DNA of 64,000 nucleotides from Flammeovirgaceae bacterium UBA4465 (GTDB lineage: Bacteria; Bacteroidota; Bacteroidia; Cytophagales; Cyclobacteriaceae). This document shows, one piece after another, positions 27,907 to 36,988 of the stretch (its first letter is position 1; every line of letters starts with the position of its first letter). The DNA lies in NCBI GenBank assembly GCA_905182375.1, contig CAJJBF010000009.1, positions 479,984 to 543,983 of the forward strand, in the 5' to 3' direction. The position numbers and the translations under genes are program-made. The notes under the pieces were generated by a model. That model had not been told where the DNA came from. It did no database searches and was given only the letters and a program-made list of their open reading frames with translations.

Positions 27907-28632
27907 TTATTGATCAACACGCGTAATATTCTCTTTCTTGACCACGGGCAAACCTTTCAATTTTAAATAAACTTGAGCTGTGGCAATCACATCTCCTTGA
28001 CAATAATTCACAATCTCCATGAGACCCTGATTATCACTGTAATATACCTTATTGACTTGAGAACCATCAATATTTGATTTACTCGAATCGATATTAAATA
28101 AGGACGTCAATAAATCTAAAGACGTATAATTTTTTTTGTCCCCAAACTTCCAGAGGTCCATGGTGTCGATATGCTGTACTTCCCATGGCTTTTTTCCTGA
28201 TAAATTTAAGGCTTGAGGAATGGATACTTCGTTGACAATCATGCGTCGACACAGAAAAGGAAAATCAAATTCTTTTCCATTATGGCCACATAATTTTAAA
28301 TACTGTTGATTGAACTTTGTCTCTAAAAATACTTTAAACACATATAGCAATTTTGCCTCATCATGATCTTGAAAGGAAGTAACCCGTAGTGCAGCCTCCC
28401 CCTCAACTTCATAAAATATCCCCACGGCGATGACAATGATTTTTCCAAATTCAGCAAAAATTCCTGCTTTTTCAAAATACAAATCGCTCGCTGATTTTTC
28501 ATCATCATTGCGCAACTGAAGGGCTTTTCTTTCCCAATGATGTCGCAAATTTTCAGGTAGTGTCTCAAAACTTGAGGATACACTCACCGTTTCAATATCA
28601 ATGATCAATAAGTTTTTTAATTCCGAATTCAT
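27907..28632 (-). CDS. PolB-like 3'-5' exonuclease
   Basis: A 241-residue stand-alone exonuclease domain related to the proofreading domain of family B DNA polymerases. DEDD acidic residues are visible in LLIIDIETVS (motif I), CGHNGKEFDFPFLCRR (motif II) and YCQGDVIATAQVYL (motif III). EVQHIDTMDLWKFGDKKNYTSLDLL is also typical of this Bacteroidota-common family (often annotated as a predicted 3'-5' exonuclease). No polymerase domain is attached. It overlaps the upstream hypothetical gene by 4 bp (ATGA) and precedes rnr by 3 bp, so it probably works in nucleic-acid turnover or repair. Confidence 0.85.
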   Translation of the reverse strand: MNSELKNLLIIDIETVSVSSSFETLPENLRHHWERKALQLRNDDEKSASDLYFEKAGIFAEFGKIIVIAVGIFYEVEGEAALRVTSFQDHDEAKLLYVFKVFLETKFNQQYLKLCGHNGKEFDFPFLCRRMIVNEVSIPQALNLSGKKPWEVQHIDTMDLWKFGDKKNYTSLDLLTSLFNIDSSKSNIDGSQVNKVYYSDNQGLMEIVNYCQGDVIATAQVYLKLKGLPVVKKENITRVDQ

Positions 28633-29012
28633 AAATGCAATACTCCTTTTAGTTTGAGCTCTTCAATGTAGCTTAGGTGGGAAGCATTGATCGACGAAGG
28701 TAAATAGATATATTTCTTATCATAAATTTGTGCCCCAATGTAGAAACTAATCCAAAATTCATTGATAAAATGAAAAACCTCAGGACTTATGGATTCAATT
28801 AAGGCCAAAGATCCCGCTTCTAAATGGGGAATGGCATGACGCAATAATGAAGTTTTTTGATCTCCATTGTACCCCTTAGAGGTAACTAAAATAGTTTCTA
28901 AATTGTTCTTATTCCTGTTGATTAAATAAACTTGCCATAAATCATTTCCATCTGACGGCACAATGGCCATAACGACTTGCTCTACGGGTAAATAAAGAAT
29001 ATCTTTTTTCAT
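28629..29012 (-). CDS. Conserved hypothetical protein upstream of exonuclease
   Basis: About 127 residues with no signal peptide and no motif I can assign. The sequence looks globular: VEQVVMAIVPSDGNDLWQVYLIN at the start and YIGAQIYDKKYIYLPSSI later. I favour the ATG at 29012; the TTG three bases earlier is also in frame. A perfect promoter -7 box ends only 7 bp upstream of that ATG, so the mRNA may be leaderless. It overlaps the exonuclease gene by 4 bp, so the products may act together; the role is unknown. Confidence 0.6.
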   Translation of the reverse strand: MKKDILYLPVEQVVMAIVPSDGNDLWQVYLINRNKNNLETILVTSKGYNGDQKTSLLRHAIPHLEAGSLALIESISPEVFHFINEFWISFYIGAQIYDKKYIYLPSSINASHLSYIEELKLKGVLHL

Positions 29013-29019
29013 CAAGATA

Positions 29020-29027
29020 CAAAATTA
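29020..29027 (-). promoter_or_regulatory. Promoter -7 element of the exonuclease-rnr operon
   Basis: TAATTTTG on the minus strand fits TAnnTTTG exactly. TTT sits 19 bp upstream and TTG 22 bp upstream, in the range of a -33 element. The expected transcription start falls at or within a few bases of the ATG at 29012, which would give a leaderless or nearly leaderless transcript. Confidence 0.55.
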
Positions 29028-29135
29028 GTCAAAAGGGTTTCGAAGTAAACAAGAGTGTAGTTTGTTAAATTAATGATTCGATAAACATAATGCTATCAGA
29101 TCATCAACTATCGTTCTTAATTGACTCCTAATTAA

Positions 29136-29864
29136 CTATTCCATTGCAGGAGAATCCTCTTTCCATTGCATTTGAAAAAGTTCTGAAATATGTTGACGCA
29201 ATCTATCTTCGACTTCATTCAGCGCTATAAGTCTCCCTAGTTCTTGATGCATTGAGGTAACCGCTTTATCATCAATACCACAAGGAATAATGTTTTTGAA
29301 ATACTCAAGATCTACATTTACATTTAAAGCCAGTCCATGCATGGTTACCCATCTACTCGACTTGACGCCAAAGGCACATATTTTTCTTGCTTTTTGAGGG
29401 TCATTTACATCCAACCAAACTCCCGTCAATCCTTCAATTCTTCCAGTTACCATATCATAAGAGGCTAAAGTTCGAATCACCGCCTCCTCCAAAAACCTAA
29501 GATATTTGTGAATATCAGTAAAAAAATTATCCAAATCTAGAATTGGATATCCTACAATTTGACCGGGCCCATGATAAGTGATGTCACCTCCTCGGCTGAT
29601 GCGGTGATAGGTCGCTTCCTTTTCAAGCAGTCCCTCTTTATCTAATAGCAAATGATCCTCTTTCCCACTTTTACCTAATGTATAAACGTGAGGATGATAC
29701 AAGAAAAGCAAATAGTTGGGCGTAATTTCTTGGGCGTCTGGGGGTTGATTTCTATTTTTAATTTTTAAATCTATGGTCTTCTTGAATAGCTTTTCTTGAT
29801 AATCAAGCGCCTTCTGATAATCAAGTAATCCCAAATGCCGAAATTCTACAACTTTATTTTGCAT
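29136..29864 (-). CDS. lipB: Octanoyltransferase (lipoate biosynthesis)
   Basis: Transfers octanoyl from acyl carrier protein to the lipoyl domains of 2-oxoacid dehydrogenases and GcvH; LipA then adds sulfur. 242 residues. Motifs: RISRGGDITYHGPGQIVGYP (88-107), VKSSRWVTMHGLALNV with catalytic Lys168, and NIIPCGIDDKAVTS with acyl-accepting Cys195. The ATG overlaps the manA stop by one base (TAATG), giving a manA-lipB operon. Confidence 0.95.
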   Translation of the reverse strand: MQNKVVEFRHLGLLDYQKALDYQEKLFKKTIDLKIKNRNQPPDAQEITPNYLLFLYHPHVYTLGKSGKEDHLLLDKEGLLEKEATYHRISRGGDITYHGPGQIVGYPILDLDNFFTDIHKYLRFLEEAVIRTLASYDMVTGRIEGLTGVWLDVNDPQKARKICAFGVKSSRWVTMHGLALNVNVDLEYFKNIIPCGIDDKAVTSMHQELGRLIALNEVEDRLRQHISELFQMQWKEDSPAME

Positions 29865-30838
29865 TATGCGATATAGGTTTCCAAAAGTATAACTTCAGCA
29901 TCCGCTTTAATTTCATAAGTTGATAAGATAGCAGGTATCAAAACCGTTTCCCCTTTTACTAAAAGAGTCTCTTCATCACCATTAACTATTTTAGCTGAGC
30001 CCTCAACACACATATATATTTTGAATCCTGCTATTTGAGGTGCCTTTAATGTTTTTTTATCGGTTAAGCTCAGTTTGTTCGTCACAAAGTAAGGACATGT
30101 AACCAATGAGACCCGTTTATTGGATTCCTCATCATAGCTGGTTTTATAATTTGATTGATAGGTGTAGTCGATGGCTTCCAATGATTCTTCAATGTGTAAG
30201 TCCCGCTCATTTCCTTGATCATCTGTACGGCCAAAATCATGAATTCGATAGGTGATATCTGAGGTTTGCTGTATTTCAGCAATTAACAACCCTTTTCCAA
30301 TGGTATGTATCCGACCTGCAGGTAAGAAAAAAACATCCCCTTTGGCTACTTGCTCTTGATTCAGAATTTCCATTAAATTTCCTGATTCAAACTTCTTTAA
30401 ATACTCCCCTTGAGACATTGGTCGATTAAAACCGGTAATCAGTGAGGCCTTTGGATCCGCTTGCAACACATACCACATTTCAGTTTTACCCAAGCCTTGA
30501 TGCCGTTTTTTGGCCAATGCATCATCTGGATGCACTTGAATTGAAAGATCCTGATTTGCATCAATAAATTTGATCAACAAAGGGAAGTCTGTACCGAATT
30601 TCTCATATAATTTTACCCCCATAATGGCAGCCCCGTGTTGTACTAATAGCGATTTAAAATCCTGACCTCTCCAAAGACCATTACTAACCACAGAGATGTC
30701 TCCAGGTACTGCAGAAAGCTCCCAAGTCTCCCCGCAATTAGGCAAGTCGCCGTAATCTTTATTTAGGAGATTTTTAATCTTATTTCCACCCCAAATCTTA
30801 TCTTTATATATGGTTTTAAATTTTAATGGATACGCCAT
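29864..30838 (-). CDS. manA: Mannose-6-phosphate isomerase, class I
   Basis: Interconverts fructose-6-phosphate and mannose-6-phosphate, feeding GDP-mannose for surface polysaccharides. 324 residues. The zinc-site motif is FPLLIKFIDANQDLSIQVHPDD (about 86-107), followed by GKTEMWYVL and the third ligand region VFFLPAGRIHTIGKGLLIAEIQQ. The size and the GETWELSAV segment match the short bacterial type I enzymes of Bacillus style. The ATG at 30838 lies 11 bp from the opposite-strand yraN start, and the best promoter box is inside yraN. Confidence 0.93.
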   Translation of the reverse strand: MAYPLKFKTIYKDKIWGGNKIKNLLNKDYGDLPNCGETWELSAVPGDISVVSNGLWRGQDFKSLLVQHGAAIMGVKLYEKFGTDFPLLIKFIDANQDLSIQVHPDDALAKKRHQGLGKTEMWYVLQADPKASLITGFNRPMSQGEYLKKFESGNLMEILNQEQVAKGDVFFLPAGRIHTIGKGLLIAEIQQTSDITYRIHDFGRTDDQGNERDLHIEESLEAIDYTYQSNYKTSYDEESNKRVSLVTCPYFVTNKLSLTDKKTLKAPQIAGFKIYMCVEGSAKIVNGDEETLLVKGETVLIPAILSTYEIKADAEVILLETYIA

Positions 30839-30849
30839 AAAGAATCTTC

Positions 30850-31200
30850 ATTTTAGAAAACAAAGTTAAAGGAAAATTAGGGGAAGCCTTAGCCAAAGAA
30901 CATCTAGAATCTGTAGGCATAAAAATTATAGAAGAAAACTATCGTTATAAGCGGGGTGAAATAGATTTAATTGGGATCTCATCCAACCAACTATTGGTTT
31001 TTATTGAAGTGAAGTATTGGAAAAATGATAGTTACGGAAACCCTGAAGATTTTGTTTCTAAAAGACAAAAGAAAAATATTATCCAAACTGCCGATGCTTA
31101 TATTCACCAAATCCATTGGAAAAAAGACATCCGGTTTGATATCATCAGTATTTTGGTCTCAGATGAAACGATTACCCATCTTGAAGATGCTTTTTATTGA
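30850..31200 (+). CDS. yraN: YraN/UPF0102 family nuclease-like protein, non-standard start
   Basis: About 116 residues of the UPF0102 (YraN) family, a small restriction-endonuclease-like fold. Visible: KVKGKLGEALAKEHLES, then the catalytic-type motif RYKRGEIDLIGI and EVKYWKNDSYGNP (the E-x-K pair of PD-(D/E)XK nucleases), and FDIISILVSD. The family start should fall a few residues before GKLGEALA, but no ATG, GTG or TTG exists there. The frame offers ATT at 30850 (or ATC at 30844), and an in-frame TAA stands at 30838-30840, four codons after an ATG at 30826. Either a rare ATT start is used or the start codon is mutated. It is head-to-head with manA. Confidence 0.75.
   Translation: MLENKVKGKLGEALAKEHLESVGIKIIEENYRYKRGEIDLIGISSNQLLVFIEVKYWKNDSYGNPEDFVSKRQKKNIIQTADAYIHQIHWKKDIRFDIISILVSDETITHLEDAFY
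30861..30868 (-). promoter_or_regulatory. manA promoter -7 element inside yraN
   Basis: TAACTTTG on the minus strand matches TAnnTTTG exactly and ends 22 bp before the manA ATG. It lies within the first codons of the divergent yraN gene. A TTTG occurs 25 bp upstream, longer than the usual spacing. Confidence 0.45.
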
Positions 31201-31204
31201 TACG

Positions 31205-32371
31205 CTAATGGTATTCGAAGGAGCCCATAGCCGTTTGTATAAGCAGCTCTTTGGTAGGCGCTGCCTCTACATGTCCCACCACTTGTGCCTGAACATTGAA
31301 AGATTCTGAAATTTCAATAAGGTCATCAACTACTTCTTCGGGAACATAAAGCTCAAATCTATGACCCATATTAAACACCTGATACATTTCACGCCAACTC
31401 GTAGTACTCTCGTTTTGAATTAAGGAAAATAAAGGAGGTACTTCAAAAAGATTATTTTTAATGATTTTTAATTGGTCAACAAAATGCAAAATCTTGGTTT
31501 GGCCACCTCCACTACAATGGATCATTCCATGAATTTGATCATGGTGCTCAGTTAAAATGGCCTTAATGATGGGAGCATACGTACGGGTAGGAGACAATAC
31601 CAGTTTTCCTGCATCCAAACTCGTATTTTTTACCGGATCTGTGAGGCGTTTGGATCCACTGAAAATTAGATCCATCGGTACCGATGGATCAAAAGCTTCA
31701 GGATATTTTGATTGGTAAACCTTTGAAAACACATCATGTCGCGCTGAGGTAAGGCCATTGCTTCCCATGCCTCCATTATAGGCTGACTCATAGCTCGCCT
31801 GACCAAAAGCAGAAAGACCTACGATAACATCGCCCGGGGCAATGTGGCCGTTATCAATAACTTTACTCCTGGGCATTCTTGCCGTCACGGTACTGTCCAC
31901 AATAAGGGTTCGAACCAAGTCTCCTACATCGGCCGTTTCACCACCTGTTGAAATGATATCAATCCCTTGATTTCTCAACATTTCTAGCACTTCTTCTGTC
32001 CCCTCTATTATTGCAGCAATTACCTCCCCGGGTATTTTATTTTTGTTCCTACCGATGGTGCTTGATAACAAAATATTTTCAGTACAGCCCACGCACAGCA
32101 GATCATCTGTATTCATGACCACCGCATCTTGAGCAATTCCTTTCCAAACAGACATATCTCCTGTTTCTTTCCAGTACATATAAGCCAGAGAAGACTTAGT
32201 CCCTGCCCCATCTGCGTGCATTATGGCACAGTAATCCTCATTTTTTGTTAGCAGATCAGGGACTATTTTGCAAAAAGATTTAGGGAAAAGGCCCTTATCT
32301 ATATGTGCAATCGCCCTGTGAACATCTTCTTTGACGGCTGAAACTCCTCGTTGTGCGTACCTATCAGACAT
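31205..32371 (-). CDS. purM: Phosphoribosylformylglycinamidine cyclo-ligase (AIR synthetase)
   Basis: Closes the imidazole ring of 5-aminoimidazole ribotide in purine synthesis, using ATP. Met at 32371 (MSDRYAQRGV) is the natural start; the open frame extends seven residues further. Motifs: GVSAVKEDVHRAI, HADGAGTKSSLAYMYWKETG, QDAVVMNTDDLLCVG, STGGETADVGD and GLSAFGQASYE. About 388 residues, longer than E. coli PurM (345) but with the AIRS N- and C-terminal domains complete; longer PurM proteins are common in Bacteroidota. It ends 4 bp before the convergent yraN stop. Confidence 0.92.
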   Translation of the reverse strand: MSDRYAQRGVSAVKEDVHRAIAHIDKGLFPKSFCKIVPDLLTKNEDYCAIMHADGAGTKSSLAYMYWKETGDMSVWKGIAQDAVVMNTDDLLCVGCTENILLSSTIGRNKNKIPGEVIAAIIEGTEEVLEMLRNQGIDIISTGGETADVGDLVRTLIVDSTVTARMPRSKVIDNGHIAPGDVIVGLSAFGQASYESAYNGGMGSNGLTSARHDVFSKVYQSKYPEAFDPSVPMDLIFSGSKRLTDPVKNTSLDAGKLVLSPTRTYAPIIKAILTEHHDQIHGMIHCSGGGQTKILHFVDQLKIIKNNLFEVPPLFSLIQNESTTSWREMYQVFNMGHRFELYVPEEVVDDLIEISESFNVQAQVVGHVEAAPTKELLIQTAMGSFEYH

Positions 32372-32398
32372 GGTATATTTTATAAACTGCAAATATCG

Positions 32399-33586
32399 CT
32401 ACTTAAATTGAATCATGGTACCTATTGCGCTAATCATTATTGACAGTCCCACAACCAATACCAAAGCTAGAGATAATCCATACTGCTCTGAGATAAAACC
32501 AATGATCGGAGGCCCTATAAAAAATCCTATAAAGCTTATGGTTGATACTACCGCAATGGCCGATTCTGCCGTGTATCCTGGTTCATTAGCTGCAGAAGAA
32601 TACAAAATGGGGACAATACATGAAAACCCTAACCCCACTAGAGAAAATCCCACAATGGCTGCCCACGGATCGTGTAAGATCAAAAGGGCTGACATACTGA
32701 GGGCTGATAAAAGGCCCCCACCTATGACTAGGTTTTTCTTACCAAACTTTGGAATAAGCATATCCCCCGTAAACCTGCCTATTGCCATGAACATGGCGTA
32801 ACCTGCATAAGCCATCCCTACCAGATAAGGGTCACTTTTCAGTGTCTCACGCAGGTAAACCGCACTCCAGTCTGCAATGGCTCCCTCGTTTAAAAAAATA
32901 CTAAAAGCAGCTAACGAAATGGCTAAAAGTGCCATATTAGGCTTTTGGAATCCTTTCTTTTGCTCAGGGCTAGGCAATGTGTCAAACATCTGTATTATCT
33001 TAGGGCTCAATAATAGAGGGATCAGTACCGCCAGAGAAATCATTAATAAATGGGGTCGCAGAGCAATATTCAAGCCTGCGATGACACTTCCCATTGCAGC
33101 TCCCATCATCGCACCTAAACTCCACATCCCATGACAAGTAGACATAATAGGCCTTTCTAATTTTTTTTCAACTCCATTAGCAGCGGCATTGATAACCACC
33201 CCCATCAAGCCCTCAGTAATCCCTAAATATATCAAGCAAGCCAAGAGGCTATTAAATGAGGTTATGTTGGCCAACATTACTGGAGAAAGAAGAAAAAGAG
33301 CAGAAAAAAGATACAAGGAACGCCCAAGACCCATCAAAGAAACAAGCCAACCAGTAAAAGGCATGACCAAGATAGATCCCAAGGGTGCTCCTAGGAGTCC
33401 CATGCCCAAAGCCGCATCTGTCAGCCATAGACTTTCTTTTATATCCGGTATTCTGGCCACCCAATTTCCAAACACAAAACTGTTGGCAACAAAAAGTAAT
33501 CCCAGAACGCGACTGTAGGTATTATAAAAGTAAAATTTAACATGAGCGAAGAGTGAGGTCATATAAATAAAATAAGACCCGTGCAA
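32399..33586 (-). CDS. MFS transporter (YbjJ-like)
   Basis: A 12-helix major facilitator of 395 residues. The N-terminal motif FVFGNWVARIPDIKESLWLTDAALGMGLLGAPLGS is typical of the YbjJ group, and the cytoplasmic loop motif is degenerate (TGWLVSLMGLGRSL). GKKNLVIGGGLL supplies the equivalent loop in the second half. The substrate is unknown; related proteins are annotated as sugar or drug transporters without firm proof. It follows the PorE-like gene by 18 bp and precedes purM by 27 bp. Confidence 0.82.
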   Translation of the reverse strand: MHGSYFIYMTSLFAHVKFYFYNTYSRVLGLLFVANSFVFGNWVARIPDIKESLWLTDAALGMGLLGAPLGSILVMPFTGWLVSLMGLGRSLYLFSALFLLSPVMLANITSFNSLLACLIYLGITEGLMGVVINAAANGVEKKLERPIMSTCHGMWSLGAMMGAAMGSVIAGLNIALRPHLLMISLAVLIPLLLSPKIIQMFDTLPSPEQKKGFQKPNMALLAISLAAFSIFLNEGAIADWSAVYLRETLKSDPYLVGMAYAGYAMFMAIGRFTGDMLIPKFGKKNLVIGGGLLSALSMSALLILHDPWAAIVGFSLVGLGFSCIVPILYSSAANEPGYTAESAIAVVSTISFIGFFIGPPIIGFISEQYGLSLALVLVVGLSIMISAIGTMIQFK

Positions 33587-33604
33587 CGAATCGGTGGATC
33601 ATCG

Positions 33605-35581
33605 CTATTCATTATCCTGATCATTATCGAAGAATCGCTCATATTCATCTACAGATTCCTCTTCTGCTTCAATCTCCTGAAAATCATATTTCAATACTTT
33701 AAATTCGGTACGCCGATTAATCTGATGATCTGCTTCTATTTGCGCATTTTCAATAATTAATTTTGACTCCCCGTAACCTTTGGCCAAAACTCTTTTCGAC
33801 TGAATGCCGCGACCAATCAAGTAGTCAACTGCTGATTTGGCTCGTCGCTGCGATAAATCTAAATTATAAACATCCGTATTCCTGTCATCAGTATGAGAGC
33901 CTAATTCAATATAAATCTCAGGATTATCTTCCAAAATCAGCACTAAGCTATCAAGCATAAAAGCTGCATCTGTACGTATTTCGGCTTTATCTAAATCGTA
34001 ATAAATATTATTGAGCACAATGGTTTTCTCAATCACGATTTGATCTAATTCAACATCCAAATCAAAGGTAATATCGGTCTGAAATTGGGTAAGCGTATCT
34101 CTTCGAATACTTCTACCAACAGTAGAAAATGCTTTTCTAGCAGAAAAATAAGTAGGCTTTTCAACCCTAATATTGTAATTTTCCTTTGCATAAACTCGAA
34201 ACTTATACGCACCATCTTCTCGAGTAAAAAATTCATCCAATATTTGACCATCTTCTGAAATTAAAGAAACCTTCGTATTTGATACTGTAATAGCCGCTCC
34301 ACCATCATCCTTGGTCAGGGTATTCCCCGTTAAAAAATAATTGATGATTTTCAAATCAGGATCATCGTTAACAAAAGTATAAATGTCATCATCCCCTTTC
34401 CCTCCCGGTCTATTTGAAGAAAAGAAGCCTCGGCTAAGATTGTATTCATAAAATCCAAAATCATCAGCAGAAGAATTCATCGGGGCCCCTAAGTTTTCTA
34501 TAATCATAGAGCCTCCCATCCTCGTCGCCTTAAAGACATCAAGGTTACCAAAGCCAGGTTGACCATCCGAAGAAAAATACAAGACCCCTGATTCGGAAAT
34601 AAAGGGAAACATCTCATTGCCTGGCGTATTGATTTCCGGTCCTAAGTTTCGCACATCTACCCATCTTCCTCTTCGATCTAATTGTGCAGAATAAAGATCT
34701 GCACCTCCAAAGCCCCCTGTTCTATTAGAGGCAAAATACAAAGTATTCCCTTCCTTGTTTAGTGCCGGAGTACCATCATAGGCATTGGGGTCATTAAGGT
34801 TAAGAGCCTTTGGAGTTCCCCACTTACCATTGCGGTATCGGGCAGCAAAAATATTGACCTCAAGTGTCCCACTGGCCTTTCCGGAATTGCCTTTTGCGAA
34901 TAATAGGTACTTCCCATTAGCAGCTAAAGCAAGCGATCCCTCGTTGACCAAGGGGTTATTGATGATAGGATCTAGTGGGGTCAAGGTTCTTACAGCTACT
35001 TTGGCACCCTTCGTCTCCACACTGTAGATATCGGTAAAGGGGGTTCCTGTGCTTTTATATATTTTACCCCCATCGCGATTAGAAGTGAAATAAAGCCTCC
35101 CATTTTGAAAAACAGGTCCATATTCTGCTCCTGAGGTATTAATTTCCTCCAAATTCTTGGTTCTAAAAAAAGTTTCGGCTCCATACATGTCATCCAAGGA
35201 GGAAAGCCCATCTATTTCGTAGGTGATTAATTGAAAAATCAACTCGTCCTTGACTTTAGGCAAAGCATCACTTAAAACTTCACGAGCCTCATCATACTTT
35301 TGATTGGCTTTTAAGGAACGAGCATAGTAATAAAAAGCATCATCTTGATTAATCCCTAACTTTAGAGCTGAAGCGTAGAACGGTTCGGCATTTTTGATTC
35401 TATTGGAAAGTCGATAAGCTTCAGCGATCTGATAGTTAGTTACACCATCATTAGTTTTCATATACTTCCCGTATTTGGCGATTATACCGTCATAATCCCC
35501 TTTAATTAATTGGATAGCAGGAGAAGTACAACCACTCATTAAAAACAAAATTAAAAGCTTATAAAAAAATCTCATTATCAA
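33605..35581 (-). CDS. porE: PorE-like outer-membrane lipoprotein (TPR, PD40 repeats, CNA-like, OmpA domain)
   Basis: A 658-residue lipoprotein (lipobox LFLMSGC, Cys about 18). Domains in order: TPR-like helices about 30-130 (YQIAEAYRLSNRIKNAEPFY), WD40/PD40 propeller blades about 150-420 with repeated LYFTSNRDGG, LYFASNRTGGFGGADLY and FFSSNRPGGKGDDDIY, a carboxypeptidase-regulatory-like sandwich about 440-510, and an OmpA_C peptidoglycan-binding domain about 530-640 (NIYYDLDKAEIR; ELGSHTDDRNTDVYNLDLSQRRAKSA). This is the layout of P. gingivalis PorE, which tethers the type IX secretion system to peptidoglycan. Similar TPR-PD40-OmpA proteins occur in several copies in Bacteroidota, so the PorE role is probable rather than certain. 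Confidence 0.78.
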   Translation of the reverse strand: MIMRFFYKLLILFLMSGCTSPAIQLIKGDYDGIIAKYGKYMKTNDGVTNYQIAEAYRLSNRIKNAEPFYASALKLGINQDDAFYYYARSLKANQKYDEAREVLSDALPKVKDELIFQLITYEIDGLSSLDDMYGAETFFRTKNLEEINTSGAEYGPVFQNGRLYFTSNRDGGKIYKSTGTPFTDIYSVETKGAKVAVRTLTPLDPIINNPLVNEGSLALAANGKYLLFAKGNSGKASGTLEVNIFAARYRNGKWGTPKALNLNDPNAYDGTPALNKEGNTLYFASNRTGGFGGADLYSAQLDRRGRWVDVRNLGPEINTPGNEMFPFISESGVLYFSSDGQPGFGNLDVFKATRMGGSMIIENLGAPMNSSADDFGFYEYNLSRGFFSSNRPGGKGDDDIYTFVNDDPDLKIINYFLTGNTLTKDDGGAAITVSNTKVSLISEDGQILDEFFTREDGAYKFRVYAKENYNIRVEKPTYFSARKAFSTVGRSIRRDTLTQFQTDITFDLDVELDQIVIEKTIVLNNIYYDLDKAEIRTDAAFMLDSLVLILEDNPEIYIELGSHTDDRNTDVYNLDLSQRRAKSAVDYLIGRGIQSKRVLAKGYGESKLIIENAQIEADHQINRRTEFKVLKYDFQEIEAEEESVDEYERFFDNDQDNE

Positions 35582-35654
35582 AATACCTTGATAAAACTAA
35601 AACGAAAAAAAATAAAAAATGTTCCCTTTTTTCGATAAATTATTTATTGGAAAT

Positions 35655-36140
35655 TTATGTAAAATATTTTTTGCACCAAGACTGATCAACACTTTGATGC
35701 CATGATTTTTTAAACTCTGCTACACTGGAAACAGCATTATTTAAGATGATATCTTCTGCCTTGATTTTATCAGAAGCTATGGCTTTTTTTATTTTACTTA
35801 AATTAAGTATCCTTATCTCTTGATCAATCATGAATCCGATCTGGGTCCGATCCAACAAAGAAACGCCATAAGTTTGTTCTAATGATTTCATAAAAGCAAC
35901 AGATGTATCGATACTACAACCACTTGCACCATGAGATGACTCGTCCACCGAAAGGACAATAATCTGATCATAATACAGGGCATAAGCAGGTTTTAATTCG
36001 GTTCCATGCGCCACCCAAGACGCTAAAAATTCTTGTAACGAGGAATTGATAGCTTCTAATTCTGACGGTATAAATTTTCGATTGCACTGATATACCCACA
36101 ATCGGGCATCATCAGGCATTTGATCAAAGGAATTGTTCAT
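35655..36140 (-). CDS. Conserved Bacteroidota protein of unknown function
   Basis: 161 residues, no signal peptide. I recognise the general type: Bacteroidota databases often label it an ABC transporter ATPase, but no Walker motif is present. Visible conserved-looking stretches are DARLWVYQCNRKF, FLASWVAHGTELKPAYALYYDQIIVLSVDES and ASGCSIDTSVAFMK. It lies 44 bp downstream of the Fe-S electron-transfer pair on the same strand and may be co-transcribed with it. Function unknown. Confidence 0.65.
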   Translation of the reverse strand: MNNSFDQMPDDARLWVYQCNRKFIPSELEAINSSLQEFLASWVAHGTELKPAYALYYDQIIVLSVDESSHGASGCSIDTSVAFMKSLEQTYGVSLLDRTQIGFMIDQEIRILNLSKIKKAIASDKIKAEDIILNNAVSSVAEFKKSWHQSVDQSWCKKYFT

Positions 36141-36184
36141 AAGGCTAAATTAAAACACAAAGTTAGGCCTTAAGTTTGAATAAA

Positions 36185-36976
36185 TTAGAGCCCCTCAGAT
36201 TCGGCAATAAGTTCTGCCAAATCTTGCACCTGTACAGACCCTTCTTTTTCTTTATTTTTTACCCCGTCACTCATCATGGTCATACAAAACGGGCAGGCCA
36301 CAGCTATGGTGTCTGCCTGGGTCTCTAATGCTTCTTCGGTACGTTCAATATTGACTTCTTTATTCCCTTTTTCTGCATCTTTAAACATCTGTCCGCCTCC
36401 CGCTCCACAGCAAAGCCCTTTGGTTTTACATCTTTTCATTTCAACCAATTCCGCATCGAGGGCTTCCAATACCTTTCGCGGCGCCTCATAAATATTATTG
36501 GCTCTCCCCAAATAACAAGAATCATGAAAAGTTATTTTTCTCCCTTTGAAAGCGGTTTTTGCTCCCTTTTGAATAACTTTCCCTTCATCTATAAGCTGTT
36601 GCAAATAGGTAGAATGATGGACTACTTGATAATTTCCCCCCAGTTCAGGATATTCATTCTTTAAGGTATTGAAACAATGCGGACAAGCGGTTACAATCGT
36701 TTTGATACCATAACCATTCAAAACTTGAATATTGGCCATCGCCTGCATCTGAAAGAGAAAGTCATTTCCCGCCCTACGGGCTGGGTCTCCCGTGCAAGTC
36801 TCCTCAGGACCTAAAACGGCAAAGTCTACCCCAACCTTATTTAATATTTTGACAAATGCCTTAGTGACATTTTTATAACGCTCATCAAATGATCCCGCAC
36901 AACCCACCCAAAATAAAATTTCAGGAACCTTTCCCTCGACAGCCAATGCTGCAACTGTTGGTATCTTTATATCCAT
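36185..36976 (-). CDS. CCG-domain Fe-S oxidoreductase subunit (HdrB/GlcF-like)
   Basis: 263 residues with two cysteine-rich CCG-type domains. Visible cysteine groups: WVGCAGS and ETCTGDPARR early, ACPHCFNTL in the middle, then SCYLGR, LCCGAGGGQMF and CPFCMTMM in the second domain. These bind a non-cubane or 4Fe-4S cluster in HdrB, GlpC and GlcF relatives. It starts 12 bp after the membrane Fe-S gene and almost certainly forms a complex with it. The pair probably passes electrons between a soluble donor (for example ETF or a dehydrogenase) and menaquinone; the donor is inferred, not seen. Confidence 0.82.
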   Translation of the reverse strand: MDIKIPTVAALAVEGKVPEILFWVGCAGSFDERYKNVTKAFVKILNKVGVDFAVLGPEETCTGDPARRAGNDFLFQMQAMANIQVLNGYGIKTIVTACPHCFNTLKNEYPELGGNYQVVHHSTYLQQLIDEGKVIQKGAKTAFKGRKITFHDSCYLGRANNIYEAPRKVLEALDAELVEMKRCKTKGLCCGAGGGQMFKDAEKGNKEVNIERTEEALETQADTIAVACPFCMTMMSDGVKNKEKEGSVQVQDLAELIAESEGL

Positions 36977-36988
36977 CTTAAACTTTAA

